Below, one piece after another: positions 1 through 6,563 of a stretch of 64,000 bases of DNA. The position numbers and the translations under genes were made by a program. Where the stretch lies: assembly GCA_964514385.1 (NCBI GenBank), contig CAZEQJ010000001.1, positions 1 through 64,000 of the forward strand, read 5' to 3'. Source of the stretch: CAZEQJ01 sp964514385. GTDB lineage: Bacteria; Bacteroidota; Bacteroidia; Cytophagales; Cyclobacteriaceae. The notes under the pieces were generated by a model that searched no databases, was not told where the DNA came from, and was given only the letters and a program-made list of their open reading frames with translations. Each line of letters opens with the position of its first letter. Within the stretch, counting starts at the first letter, position 1.

Positions 1-300
1 GAATCCTGCTCATCCTATAATCCATCCCCAACAATCTTGGGGACTGATGCTGACAAAGGATATAGATCCGTTGAGTGGTTCGTGGGGACACGTTTCATGT
101 TCATTTCTTTACCTTTTAGATGAAAATCTCCAACTTGTTGGGGAACGGTCCCCAACTCGTTGGAGACATTTGACGGCCTACCCGCACCTGAGGTAGGTAG
201 AAAATCCTGGGCATCCTATAATCCTGTAAATCTTGATACTGACAGAAGATGGAGAATCGTATTTGGTTCATGGGGACACGAACCACAACGAGTGTAAAAC
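1..300. repeat. Diverged long interspersed repeat, copy 1 (plus a partial copy at the window edge)
   Basis: Positions about 65-300 match 722-964 over nearly their whole length. Shared blocks include the stretch around GGTTCGTGGGG, a pyrimidine-rich run ending in CCTTTTAGATGA, the palindromic CCAAC..GTTGG segments, CACCTGAGGTAGGTAG, and CATCCTATAATCC. Bases 1-60 look like a third, partial copy of the module that begins AATCCTGCTCATCC. Translations of this block on the minus strand give the same pseudo-peptide in both copies, so ORFs here reflect repeat sequence and not genes. I see no transposase and no clear target-site duplication. It looks like a non-autonomous, structured intergenic repeat family; copy number elsewhere in the genome cannot be judged from this window. 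Confidence 0.75.
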
Positions 301-328
301 TTATCAGGGAATATTCGTATATTTTGTC

Positions 329-538
329 ATGGATAAATTTGAAGAATTCAAAAAGAAGATCAATAGCAAGCTCCACGTAATGGAAGCTAAAATTGAATTT
401 ATGCATAAATCCACAGGGGAACTAGGTAAGGCTATGAAGGAGTTTCAGGAAGAGTTTGACCTGTTTATTGAATTTACCAGTGATCTTTATCAGGATCATG
501 AAAAAAGAATCTCTTCCCTGGAAAAGAAAGTATCGTGA
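329..538 (+). CDS. Small hydrophilic coiled-coil protein, unknown function
   Basis: A 69-residue ORF starting MDKFEEFKKKINSKL. I chose the ATG at 329 because the in-frame codons upstream (from 233) lie inside the long repeat and read as repeat-derived sequence. The protein is rich in Glu and Lys with regularly spaced Phe, Leu and Ile, which suggests one or two amphipathic helices or a coiled coil. It has no signal peptide or membrane segment. It stands alone between two repeat copies with no good ribosome binding site and no recognisable promoter. I do not recognise the family. It could be a real small gene carried with the repeats or a chance ORF. Confidence 0.4.
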   Translation: MDKFEEFKKKINSKLHVMEAKIEFMHKSTGELGKAMKEFQEEFDLFIEFTSDLYQDHEKRISSLEKKVS

Positions 539-573
539 TGATTTAGTGTTGATTCGTTTATATGATTATTTAT

Positions 574-735
574 TCATGGGTTTGAGAGTTCATGGGTTGA
601 AAGGGTTCACGGGTTCAAGGGTTGATGGGTGTTAATAGGTGAAAGGTGAAAGACGCTGAAGGTGAAAGGAGTTGATGGGTTCAAGGGTTCATGAGTTGAA
701 GGGTTGATGAGTTGATTTGTTGATCCGTTGACTGG
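574..735. repeat. Degenerate 8-base tandem array, RGGTTSAW-like
   Basis: Read in steps of eight, 680-735 gives GGGTTCAA, GGGTTCAT, GAGTTGAA, GGGTTGAT, GAGTTGAT and then more diverged units. 574-640 gives similar units (GAGTTCAT, GGGTTGAA, GGGTTCAC, GGGTTCAA, GGGTTGAT). The middle (640-672) degenerates to GGTGAAAG-type units. The array abuts long repeat copy 2. Confidence 0.7.
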
Positions 736-964
736 TTCGTGGGGGCACGTTTCATGTTCATTTCTTTTCCTTTTAGATGAAAAGAAACGAACCAAAGAAA
801 AATCACCCCCAACTTGTTGGGGATTGGGGACATTTGACCCCCCACGCGCACCTGAGGTAGGTAGAAAATCCTGCTCATCCTATAATCCTGCAAATCCTGA
901 TGCTGACAGAAGATTGAGAATCGTATTTGGTTCGTGCGGACACGAACCAAGACGACAGTAAACC
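722..964. repeat. Diverged long interspersed repeat, copy 2
   Basis: Second copy of the module at 65-300. It keeps a perfect inverted repeat TTTCTTTTC (761-769) / GAAAAGAAA (779-787) and a CCCCAAC-TT-GTTGGGG hairpin near 806-822 that are altered in copy 1, so it may be the less decayed copy. Confidence 0.75.
927..950. repeat. Perfect inverted repeat closing long repeat copy 2
   Basis: Arms TTGGTTCGTG (927-936) and CACGAACCAA (941-950) around a CGGA loop. The same structure, with a mismatch, sits at the equivalent place in copy 1 (about 263-286). There is no T-run after it, so it is not a typical terminator. Confidence 0.75.
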
Positions 965-977
965 AAAACGGGCAGTT

Positions 978-1012
978 TGTTACGTAAGTTCATGAATGAA
1001 ATGTTACGTAAG
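978..1012. repeat. Cluster of 8-base palindromes
   Basis: TGTTACGTAAG occurs at 978-988 and again at 1002-1012. Each contains the palindrome TTACGTAA, and a third palindrome, TTCATGAA, lies between them at 989-996. The cluster is just past the 3' end of the SemiSWEET gene. Function unknown; it could be a protein-binding site or part of the repeat family. Confidence 0.4.
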
Positions 1013-1038
1013 AATAATAGGAAAATGCAATATTCGTA

Positions 1039-1287
1039 TTATCCGTATTTAAGTTTCATCACCAGCACAATGCCGGCAAATGCCAGGGTGACCGTATTGG
1101 CGACTATGATCGGCAAGTCATGTTGCAGTATGCCATATACAAGCCAGAAGCTGACTCCAATAGTGAATAATACATACATGGTAAGTGAAATACCTTTGGT
1201 AGCTTTTGTTCTGATGGTCTTTACCGCCTGGGGCAAAAAAGAAAAAGTAGTACAAGCAGCAGCAAGAAATCCAATAAAGCTGAGCAT
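1039..1287 (-). CDS. SemiSWEET family sugar transporter (PQ-loop)
   Basis: An 82-residue protein with three hydrophobic segments and the SemiSWEET/MtN3 signature: FLPQ with the PQ pair near residue 19, then K-T-K-G-I-S, followed by M-Y-V-L-F, W-x-V-Y-G and D-L-P-I-I-x-A-N. SemiSWEETs are half-size sugar uniporters of the inner membrane that work as homodimers; the substrate is usually a di- or monosaccharide and cannot be told here. I chose the ATG at 1287, giving MLSFIGFLAAACTTFSF, because this matches the usual N-terminus and length (80-90 residues). An in-frame ATG at 1335 would add 16 basic residues. The gene stands alone; the upstream leader is long and carries a dyad at 1473-1500. Confidence 0.85.
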   Translation of the reverse strand: MLSFIGFLAAACTTFSFLPQAVKTIRTKATKGISLTMYVLFTIGVSFWLVYGILQHDLPIIVANTVTLAFAGIVLVMKLKYG

Positions 1288-1472
1288 TACCTGTTTTTTA
1301 AGGTGAAATTTAACAGCAAAGGTAATGAATCGCATGGATATCCATACCTTCTTAATATGCTACCTCCTTTCCTTTTTGATGGCCTTGAATAAACCGCTCA
1401 TCTTACCATTCCCTCATTTTATTATCTATTAACCGAAATTTACCAAGCAGCATACCGGGAATTATATAATGA

Positions 1473-1500
1473 ACATTCGTTCGTATAAATGAACAAATGT
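1473..1500. promoter_or_regulatory. Operator-like imperfect dyad upstream of SemiSWEET
   Basis: ACATTCGTTC (1473-1482) and GAACAAATGT (1491-1500) form 10-base arms with one mismatch and an 8-base spacer. The GAAC/GTTC half-sites resemble sites bound by small dimeric repressors such as TetR-type proteins. No regulator gene lies next to it, so this is only a candidate. Confidence 0.3.
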
Positions 1501-1521
1501 ATAACTCCTCTAACCGCAAAT

Positions 1522-1550
1522 AAAAAAACCAGTCACGTGGGACTGGTTTT
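1522..1550 (-). terminator. Rho-independent terminator for leftward transcription
   Basis: Perfect 10-base stem AAAACCAGTC / GACTGGTTTT with a 6-base loop. Read on the minus strand it is followed by a run of seven T residues. It lies about 225 bases past the stop of the NusG-like gene, the nearest leftward gene upstream of it. Confidence 0.75.
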
Positions 1551-1776
1551 GAGTATTAATAGTTGCCTAAAGGCTTCATCGAATGTAAAAGAATGTAATC
1601 AATGCATGAAGATAATATGAATAATCTAATGCTCAAAATTTAATTTATTTTTTTTGCCGTTATATTGTATACACTACTCGATTTTACGGATGTAAATGTG
1701 CTGGCAAACTAAACATCTGTGCAGCTATAATATGGCTTTTATTTTGTGATATTTTGGTGTTTCTGTCTTCTGAAAT

Positions 1777-2256
1777 TCATTCCACATCGTGGTAGCGGAA
1801 GGTAATGACACTTTGAAGAGCCGGAACCTCCACCCTAAACCTGTGATTGTCAATGGCCTGGATGATCCCTTCCAGCCCTTTGAATGGGCCGTCTTTGATA
1901 CGCACCGGATTACCCGGCTTCAGCTCATTGCGTTCTACCGTGACCTCCTGCCCTTTTTCCTCAATCCGCCGGATCATTTCCACCTCGTCCTGACGCATGA
2001 GTGCAGGCTTCCCTGACCAGAATATAGTGGTCACAATAGCCGGGTCCTGCACCACCTCGGTACGCTCAAGTTCTGTCAGATGTCCAAATATGTAGGAATT
2101 GAACATAGGCGTAGCTACCTTCTTCTTGCGGTCGCTCCATTGCCGTACTGTATGTACAAGCGGACAATACATATCGTAGCCACGGCGAATAAGCCGTTCT
2201 GTGGCTTTCTTTTCATTGCGGGGCTTAGTGTAAAATACGAACCAATGCTTTTCCAT
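1777..2256 (-). CDS. NusG-like transcription antiterminator (UpxY/RfaH type)
   Basis: A 159-residue NusG paralogue. The N-terminal NGN domain begins MEKHWFVFYTKPRNEKKA and contains MFNSYIFGHL. The C-terminal KOW motif is in PGNPVRIKDGPFKGLEGII. I chose the ATG at 2256 because it places the W-x-V-x-Y-T-K-P-R motif directly at the N-terminus; codons to 2292 are upstream extension. Such specialised NusG proteins bind RNA polymerase and let it read through long surface-polysaccharide operons (UpxY in Bacteroides, RfaH in enterics). No polysaccharide operon is adjacent here; the nearest, at 46-53 kb, is far away, so its target is unknown. A plausible promoter lies just upstream (2266-2295). Confidence 0.88.
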   Translation of the reverse strand: MEKHWFVFYTKPRNEKKATERLIRRGYDMYCPLVHTVRQWSDRKKKVATPMFNSYIFGHLTELERTEVVQDPAIVTTIFWSGKPALMRQDEVEMIRRIEEKGQEVTVERNELKPGNPVRIKDGPFKGLEGIIQAIDNHRFRVEVPALQSVITFRYHDVE

Positions 2257-2265
2257 AAATGTCTG

Positions 2266-2295
2266 CGAACTTACAACAATGCCTTGTAACACAAA
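2266..2295 (-). promoter_or_regulatory. Candidate Bacteroidota promoter for the NusG-like gene
   Basis: On the minus strand, TTTG (2295-2292), an 18-base spacer, then TAAGTTCG (2273-2266), close to the -33 TTTG / -7 TAnnTTTG consensus. The start codon is 10 bases downstream. Confidence 0.45.
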
Positions 2296-2365
2296 AAAGC
2301 AGTTATACTTTAGTGTTGAACGAACTTTTTTTGGTTATTTGGTTTCAATAATATAAACAACACGC

Positions 2366-5300
2366 ATGAGCAGGCTGGTTCTTCTCCTTTTATTTTCCCA
2401 TATCGCATTTGGCCATGTACTGCCGGGCCAACTCCGGTTTATCGAAAATAAAGGGCAATGGCCAAAGACTTTTCAGTTTAAGTCGGATATCCCGGGAGGG
2501 CATTTATATATTGGCAGTAACCGACTCTATTATCAGCTGGCCGAGGCATCCAATACACATAAACATCAGCAGTATCAAAATCATGACCATGAAGAACATG
2601 AATTGCGTCATGGAAGCAGCCGTATCAGGATGCATGGCCTCGCGGTGGAGTTCCTGGGCGCAATGCAGGGCCGGTTCTACGGAGAAAACCCTGACATCAC
2701 ACGCTATAATTTTTATCTGGGTGATGATTCTTCTCAATGGGCCAGTGGAGCTCATGCTTACCCTGTAATACGGCGGGATAATATTTATCCTGGTGTAGAC
2801 ATGGCCCTATATTCTTCCATTGACCGCTTGAAATACGATTTTTATGTGCACCCGGGTGCTGATCCTAACGCCATAGCCATCCAGTATCAGGGTGCAGACA
2901 AGTTAGAGTTGCGCCATGGCAACCTCAACATCCACACTTCACTTGGTAAAATTACCGAGCAACATCCCTATGCTTATCAAATTATTAACAGCGATACAGT
3001 GGAGATAAGCTGCTCCTTTGTACTGGATGATGGGGTGGTCCGCTACACCTTTCCTGATGGGTATGATAGCTCCCGGCTGCTCGTGATAGATCCGCTCTTG
3101 ATTTTTTCTACATTTTCCGGATCAGAGGCCGATAATTGGGGCTTTACTGCTGCCTTTGATGAAGATGGTAATACCTTTTCGGGTGGCATCGTTGCCAACA
3201 CCGGCTTTCCCACAACTGTTGGGGCATATTCCAGGCAATTCAACGGTGGTCAATGGGATATTGGCATACTCAAATTCGACTCCCTTGGCCAGGACCTGAT
3301 ATATGCCACTTATCTGGGAGGTGCCCGGACTGAGCTGCCGCAAAGTCTTGTAAGCGACAATGAGGGCAATTTATACGTTTTGGGAATTAGTGATTCGTAT
3401 AACTATCCCCGCACAACAGGTATCGGGTACCAGTCTGGTGTACGTGCAGAAAATGTTGTAAGTGGAATTAACTTTGAGGAGGGTTCTGATCTGGTGATCA
3501 CCTCACTTGATCCGGAGGGGCGTCTTCGCAACTCCAGGATGCTGGGGGGGCATGAAAATGAAGGAATGCTGGAAAGCGGCCATCCTCTCATTGCCAACTA
3601 TGGCGATCATTTCCGTGGCGATATTTTCATTAACATTGAAGGAAAAATACTGATCGCAACATCAACCAAAAGCGATTTTTTGACCACTGTGGATACGGTA
3701 GAAAGTGTGGCCGGCACCTCCACTGCATTAATTATAAAAATGGAAAAGGAGACGCTGGAGGTAGAGTGGGTTACCGACTATGGCAATATGGGCGGGCAAT
3801 CTTCAGCCCTTTCTGTCAAGCAACCCGACAGCAATAACATATACGTCGGCGGAATCATACAATTTCCTTCCGGTTCCATCGATGGCTTTATCATGCAGCT
3901 TGACCCCATTACGGGAAATATTCTGAAGGACACCATCATGGGCACGCCCTCTGATGATCTGCTGTTTTTTATCGACCTGGACAACGAAGGAAACGTATAT
4001 GCGATGGGTCAAACCTATGGCAACTGGCCGACAAAAGGAGCAGTATACCGAAATAGCGGGGCGAGGCAGTTTCTGATGAAAATGGATTCTTCACTCACTG
4101 ATGTGGAGTGGAGTACCGTATTTGGCAGTGCGAACGCCGGAGTACCCAATATTTCACCGACAGCATTCCTGGTCAATGAATGTGGCAACATCTTCATCGC
4201 TGGCTGGGGTGGCAACAGCAACCTTAGCGGCAACACCAACAGCCTGCCCCTGACAGAAGATGCCTTTCAGCCACAGACGGACGGGTCTGATTTTTATCTT
4301 ATGGTATTGAAAAAAGATGCAGCCTCCTTGCTCTATGCTACGTATTTCGGGGGTCAGAATTCCAACGACCATGTAGACGGTGGCACCAGCAGGTTTGATA
4401 AGCGTGGCATCGTATATCACGCGGTATGTGGCGGTTGCGGTGGTTCCAATAATTTCCCTACCACCGAGGGAAGCTGGAGCCGTACCAATCTCGGTGGTAA
4501 TTGTAATAACGCCGTATTCAAGTTTGATCTGTCTTCCATCAAGGCAGACTTTACCACCTTCGACAGTGAATGGGTAAGACCCTCCAATACAGCCTGTACT
4601 CCTTATGCGACGTTCAATTTTAAAAATAACAGCATAGGGGGCATTGATATCCTGTGGGATTTCGATAACGGTACCACCAGTGAAGACAGGGACAGCCTAA
4701 CGGTGACATACGATACACCCGGCACTTACGAAGTTACATTGACCCTTACGGATGAAAATACCTGTGAGGTCACCGATATTGCTGTGGACACACTCTATGT
4801 ATTTGAAGGCGAATTTTCCGTCATTGAAGATCAGGTAATATGCCCGGATGACTCGGTGGAGCTATCAGCCGAAGGAGCCGTCGCCTACATTTGGTCACCC
4901 CAGTCGGCCATGATGAATTTCAATAAACCTAACCCTATCGTTTTTCCATTTGTGACCACTACTTATTCCCTTGAAGCTATTGATGAAAACGGTTGTCGCT
5001 ACTATGACTCCGTGACTGTAGAAGTGATTCCGGAATATTTTATTGACTTCACAGTAGATAAAGTGTTTGACTGCTTCAATTCTTCTGAATTTACTTTTAA
5101 AGGCATTACAAGTGATACCGTATCCTTCTTTTGGGATTTCGGTGATGGCGTTACCGCCGAAGGAGAAGAAGTGACACATGTATACGCCAACAGCGGCAGT
5201 TATGAGGTGGTGTTGCGTGGCGTGCAGGAGGTATGCGAAAAGGTAGTCATAAAAAACAATAGTGTTGAGCTTTTTAAAATCCCCAACCTCATCACCCCAG

Positions 5301-5533
5301 GAGATAAAAACGCTGTGAATGACGCGTTTGCCATCCTGGACGAAACGGGCAGGGCGCCGACTTCGACGATGAGTCTTCAGGTGTTTGACCGGCTGGGCAA
5401 CAATATTTACAGTTCAGAGGACTACCGAAACGACTGGCAGGGAGAAGATGTCGGTACCGGATATTATTATTACTACCTTGATTTCCTGCAGGAAGAAACC
5501 TCCTGTAAGGGATGGTTACATATTCTGAAGTAA
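2366..5533 (+). CDS. T9SS type B surface protein with DUF7948 and PKD domains
   Basis: A 1055-residue secreted protein. Residues 1-17 are a signal peptide (MSRLVLLLLFSHIAFGH). Residues about 20-240 match the DUF7948 type (RFIENKGQW; later Y-P-G-V-D and Y-D-F-x-V-x-P-G-A). The middle carries beta-propeller or SBBP-like repeats, recognisable from recurring D-x-E-G-N-x-Y and Y-A-T-Y-L/F-G-G motifs. PKD-like domains follow at about 725-815 (WDFDNG) and 893-970 (FFWDFGDG). The last 84 residues (from IPNLITPGD to KGWLHILK) are a CHU_C-type gliding/T9SS type B sorting domain. It should therefore be exported through the Sec and type IX pathways and attached to or released from the surface, perhaps as an adhesin. 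A His-rich patch lies near residues 69-87. It is a single-gene unit, convergent with the phosphoesterase gene. Confidence 0.88.
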   Translation: MSRLVLLLLFSHIAFGHVLPGQLRFIENKGQWPKTFQFKSDIPGGHLYIGSNRLYYQLAEASNTHKHQQYQNHDHEEHELRHGSSRIRMHGLAVEFLGAMQGRFYGENPDITRYNFYLGDDSSQWASGAHAYPVIRRDNIYPGVDMALYSSIDRLKYDFYVHPGADPNAIAIQYQGADKLELRHGNLNIHTSLGKITEQHPYAYQIINSDTVEISCSFVLDDGVVRYTFPDGYDSSRLLVIDPLLIFSTFSGSEADNWGFTAAFDEDGNTFSGGIVANTGFPTTVGAYSRQFNGGQWDIGILKFDSLGQDLIYATYLGGARTELPQSLVSDNEGNLYVLGISDSYNYPRTTGIGYQSGVRAENVVSGINFEEGSDLVITSLDPEGRLRNSRMLGGHENEGMLESGHPLIANYGDHFRGDIFINIEGKILIATSTKSDFLTTVDTVESVAGTSTALIIKMEKETLEVEWVTDYGNMGGQSSALSVKQPDSNNIYVGGIIQFPSGSIDGFIMQLDPITGNILKDTIMGTPSDDLLFFIDLDNEGNVYAMGQTYGNWPTKGAVYRNSGARQFLMKMDSSLTDVEWSTVFGSANAGVPNISPTAFLVNECGNIFIAGWGGNSNLSGNTNSLPLTEDAFQPQTDGSDFYLMVLKKDAASLLYATYFGGQNSNDHVDGGTSRFDKRGIVYHAVCGGCGGSNNFPTTEGSWSRTNLGGNCNNAVFKFDLSSIKADFTTFDSEWVRPSNTACTPYATFNFKNNSIGGIDILWDFDNGTTSEDRDSLTVTYDTPGTYEVTLTLTDENTCEVTDIAVDTLYVFEGEFSVIEDQVICPDDSVELSAEGAVAYIWSPQSAMMNFNKPNPIVFPFVTTTYSLEAIDENGCRYYDSVTVEVIPEYFIDFTVDKVFDCFNSSEFTFKGITSDTVSFFWDFGDGVTAEGEEVTHVYANSGSYEVVLRGVQEVCEKVVIKNNSVELFKIPNLITPGDKNAVNDAFAILDETGRAPTSTMSLQVFDRLGNNIYSSEDYRNDWQGEDVGTGYYYYYLDFLQEETSCKGWLHILK

Positions 5534-5561
5534 GTGGGGGTGAGGGATTGCGATGCGTAAA

Positions 5562-6401
5562 TCAGCTTGCCTTCGACCGTAATGCCCGGATCATGCTTTC
5601 CATCTGCTCTCTGTCGTCAGATGCTTCGTCATCGTCATCATTGTGATCATCAAGATGAAGGGAAGTCTCTGTGTAATATACCAGGTTCCATTCCCCCTGA
5701 TGATCTTCTACAAGAGCGCTGAGAGATTCCACCCAGTCACCTGAGTTAAAATAATCAAGGTCACCGATCTGTTTCATCGCCGGAGTATGGATATGGCCGC
5801 AGATGATGCCGTCACATTTTTTTATTTTAGCAACCTCAACCAGTTGTTTCTCGAAGTCATCAATGAAACTAACTGCCTTTTTTACCCTTGCTTTGATGGT
5901 GGCGCTGAGAGAATAATATGGAAGACCTCGCTTGGTGCGGTAATTATTATAGATACGATTCAGCCAGAGAAGGAATGTATATCCGATATCGCCCAGCTTG
6001 GCCACCCATTTCAGATTGGTCGTGACGCTATCAAAAATATCGCCATGTACGATATAGTATCGTTTACCATTGGGAGACTCATATACCATATCCCGAATGA
6101 TGGAGATGCCACCCAGACGTATAGGGACTATCTGATCCAGAAAGTCGTCGTGATTCCCTCTGAGGTAGGTAACCGTGGTCTTGTGATCCTCCATCATCTT
6201 CAGCACCTGGCGGAAAAAGCGTGTATGTTTCTTTTTCCATTTTCCATATTTCTTCAGTTGCCAGCCATCGATGATATCGCCGTTCAGGATCAGATTCTCA
6301 CAGGAAATATTCTTGAGAAAGCGTACTACCTCCTTGGCCTTTGAACCCTTGGTCCCCAGGTGAATATCAGATAATACGACTGTTTTGTAGTGTGTACCCA
6401 T
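5562..6401 (-). CDS. UDP-2,3-diacylglucosamine diphosphatase-like metallophosphoesterase (LpxH-like)
   Basis: A 279-residue calcineurin-fold phosphoesterase with all five metal-binding blocks: D12-x-H14, GDIID (41-45), GNHDD (82-86), HGD (119-121) and GHIH (202-205). The length and the R-G-N-H-D / I-C-G-H-I-H context fit the LpxH-like branch that hydrolyses UDP-2,3-diacylglucosamine to lipid X in lipid A synthesis at the inner membrane face. Family membership is clear; substrate is inferred, since related phosphoesterases share the motifs. The C-terminus (about 250-270) is unusually acidic, with a run of Asp residues. It follows metG on the same strand after a 162-base gap, so it probably has its own promoter. 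Confidence 0.8.
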   Translation of the reverse strand: MGTHYKTVVLSDIHLGTKGSKAKEVVRFLKNISCENLILNGDIIDGWQLKKYGKWKKKHTRFFRQVLKMMEDHKTTVTYLRGNHDDFLDQIVPIRLGGISIIRDMVYESPNGKRYYIVHGDIFDSVTTNLKWVAKLGDIGYTFLLWLNRIYNNYRTKRGLPYYSLSATIKARVKKAVSFIDDFEKQLVEVAKIKKCDGIICGHIHTPAMKQIGDLDYFNSGDWVESLSALVEDHQGEWNLVYYTETSLHLDDHNDDDDEASDDREQMESMIRALRSKAS

Positions 6402-6563
6402 TCAGAATTGATCACAAATATCAATGTTTATTGTTACCCAAACATTAATAACGGATTAATCCTTCATTATGATACATACAGGTATTGTTAGAACTTTTGC
6501 GTACGGTCCTGTAAGAAGTAGTTGTACTATCAGGGGTGACAATTAACCCAAGGGGGCCAATGT

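Larger units (their letters stand above)
539..1038. other. Non-coding, repeat-filled interval
   Basis: No convincing gene. It holds the degenerate 8-base array (574-735), the second long repeat copy (722-964) with its terminal hairpin (927-950), and a cluster of 8-base palindromes (978-1012). Apparent ORFs on both strands are repeat-derived. Confidence 0.6.
1288..1776. other. Non-coding interval between two leftward genes
   Basis: No supported gene. It contains a minus-strand terminator hairpin (1522-1550), an imperfect dyad (1473-1500) that could serve the SemiSWEET promoter, and an A/T-rich stretch (1560-1776) downstream of the NusG-like gene. Confidence 0.5.

Noticed and set aside
681..950. 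Minus-strand ORFs in the repeat copies (also 116-406)
   Set aside because: Both encode the same pseudo-peptide from the repeat sequence; no independent evidence of a gene.
1360..1403. 13-codon minus-strand ORF (MSGLFKAIKKERR) as a leader peptide for SemiSWEET
   Set aside because: Very short, no regulatory codon run, no attenuator structure seen after it.
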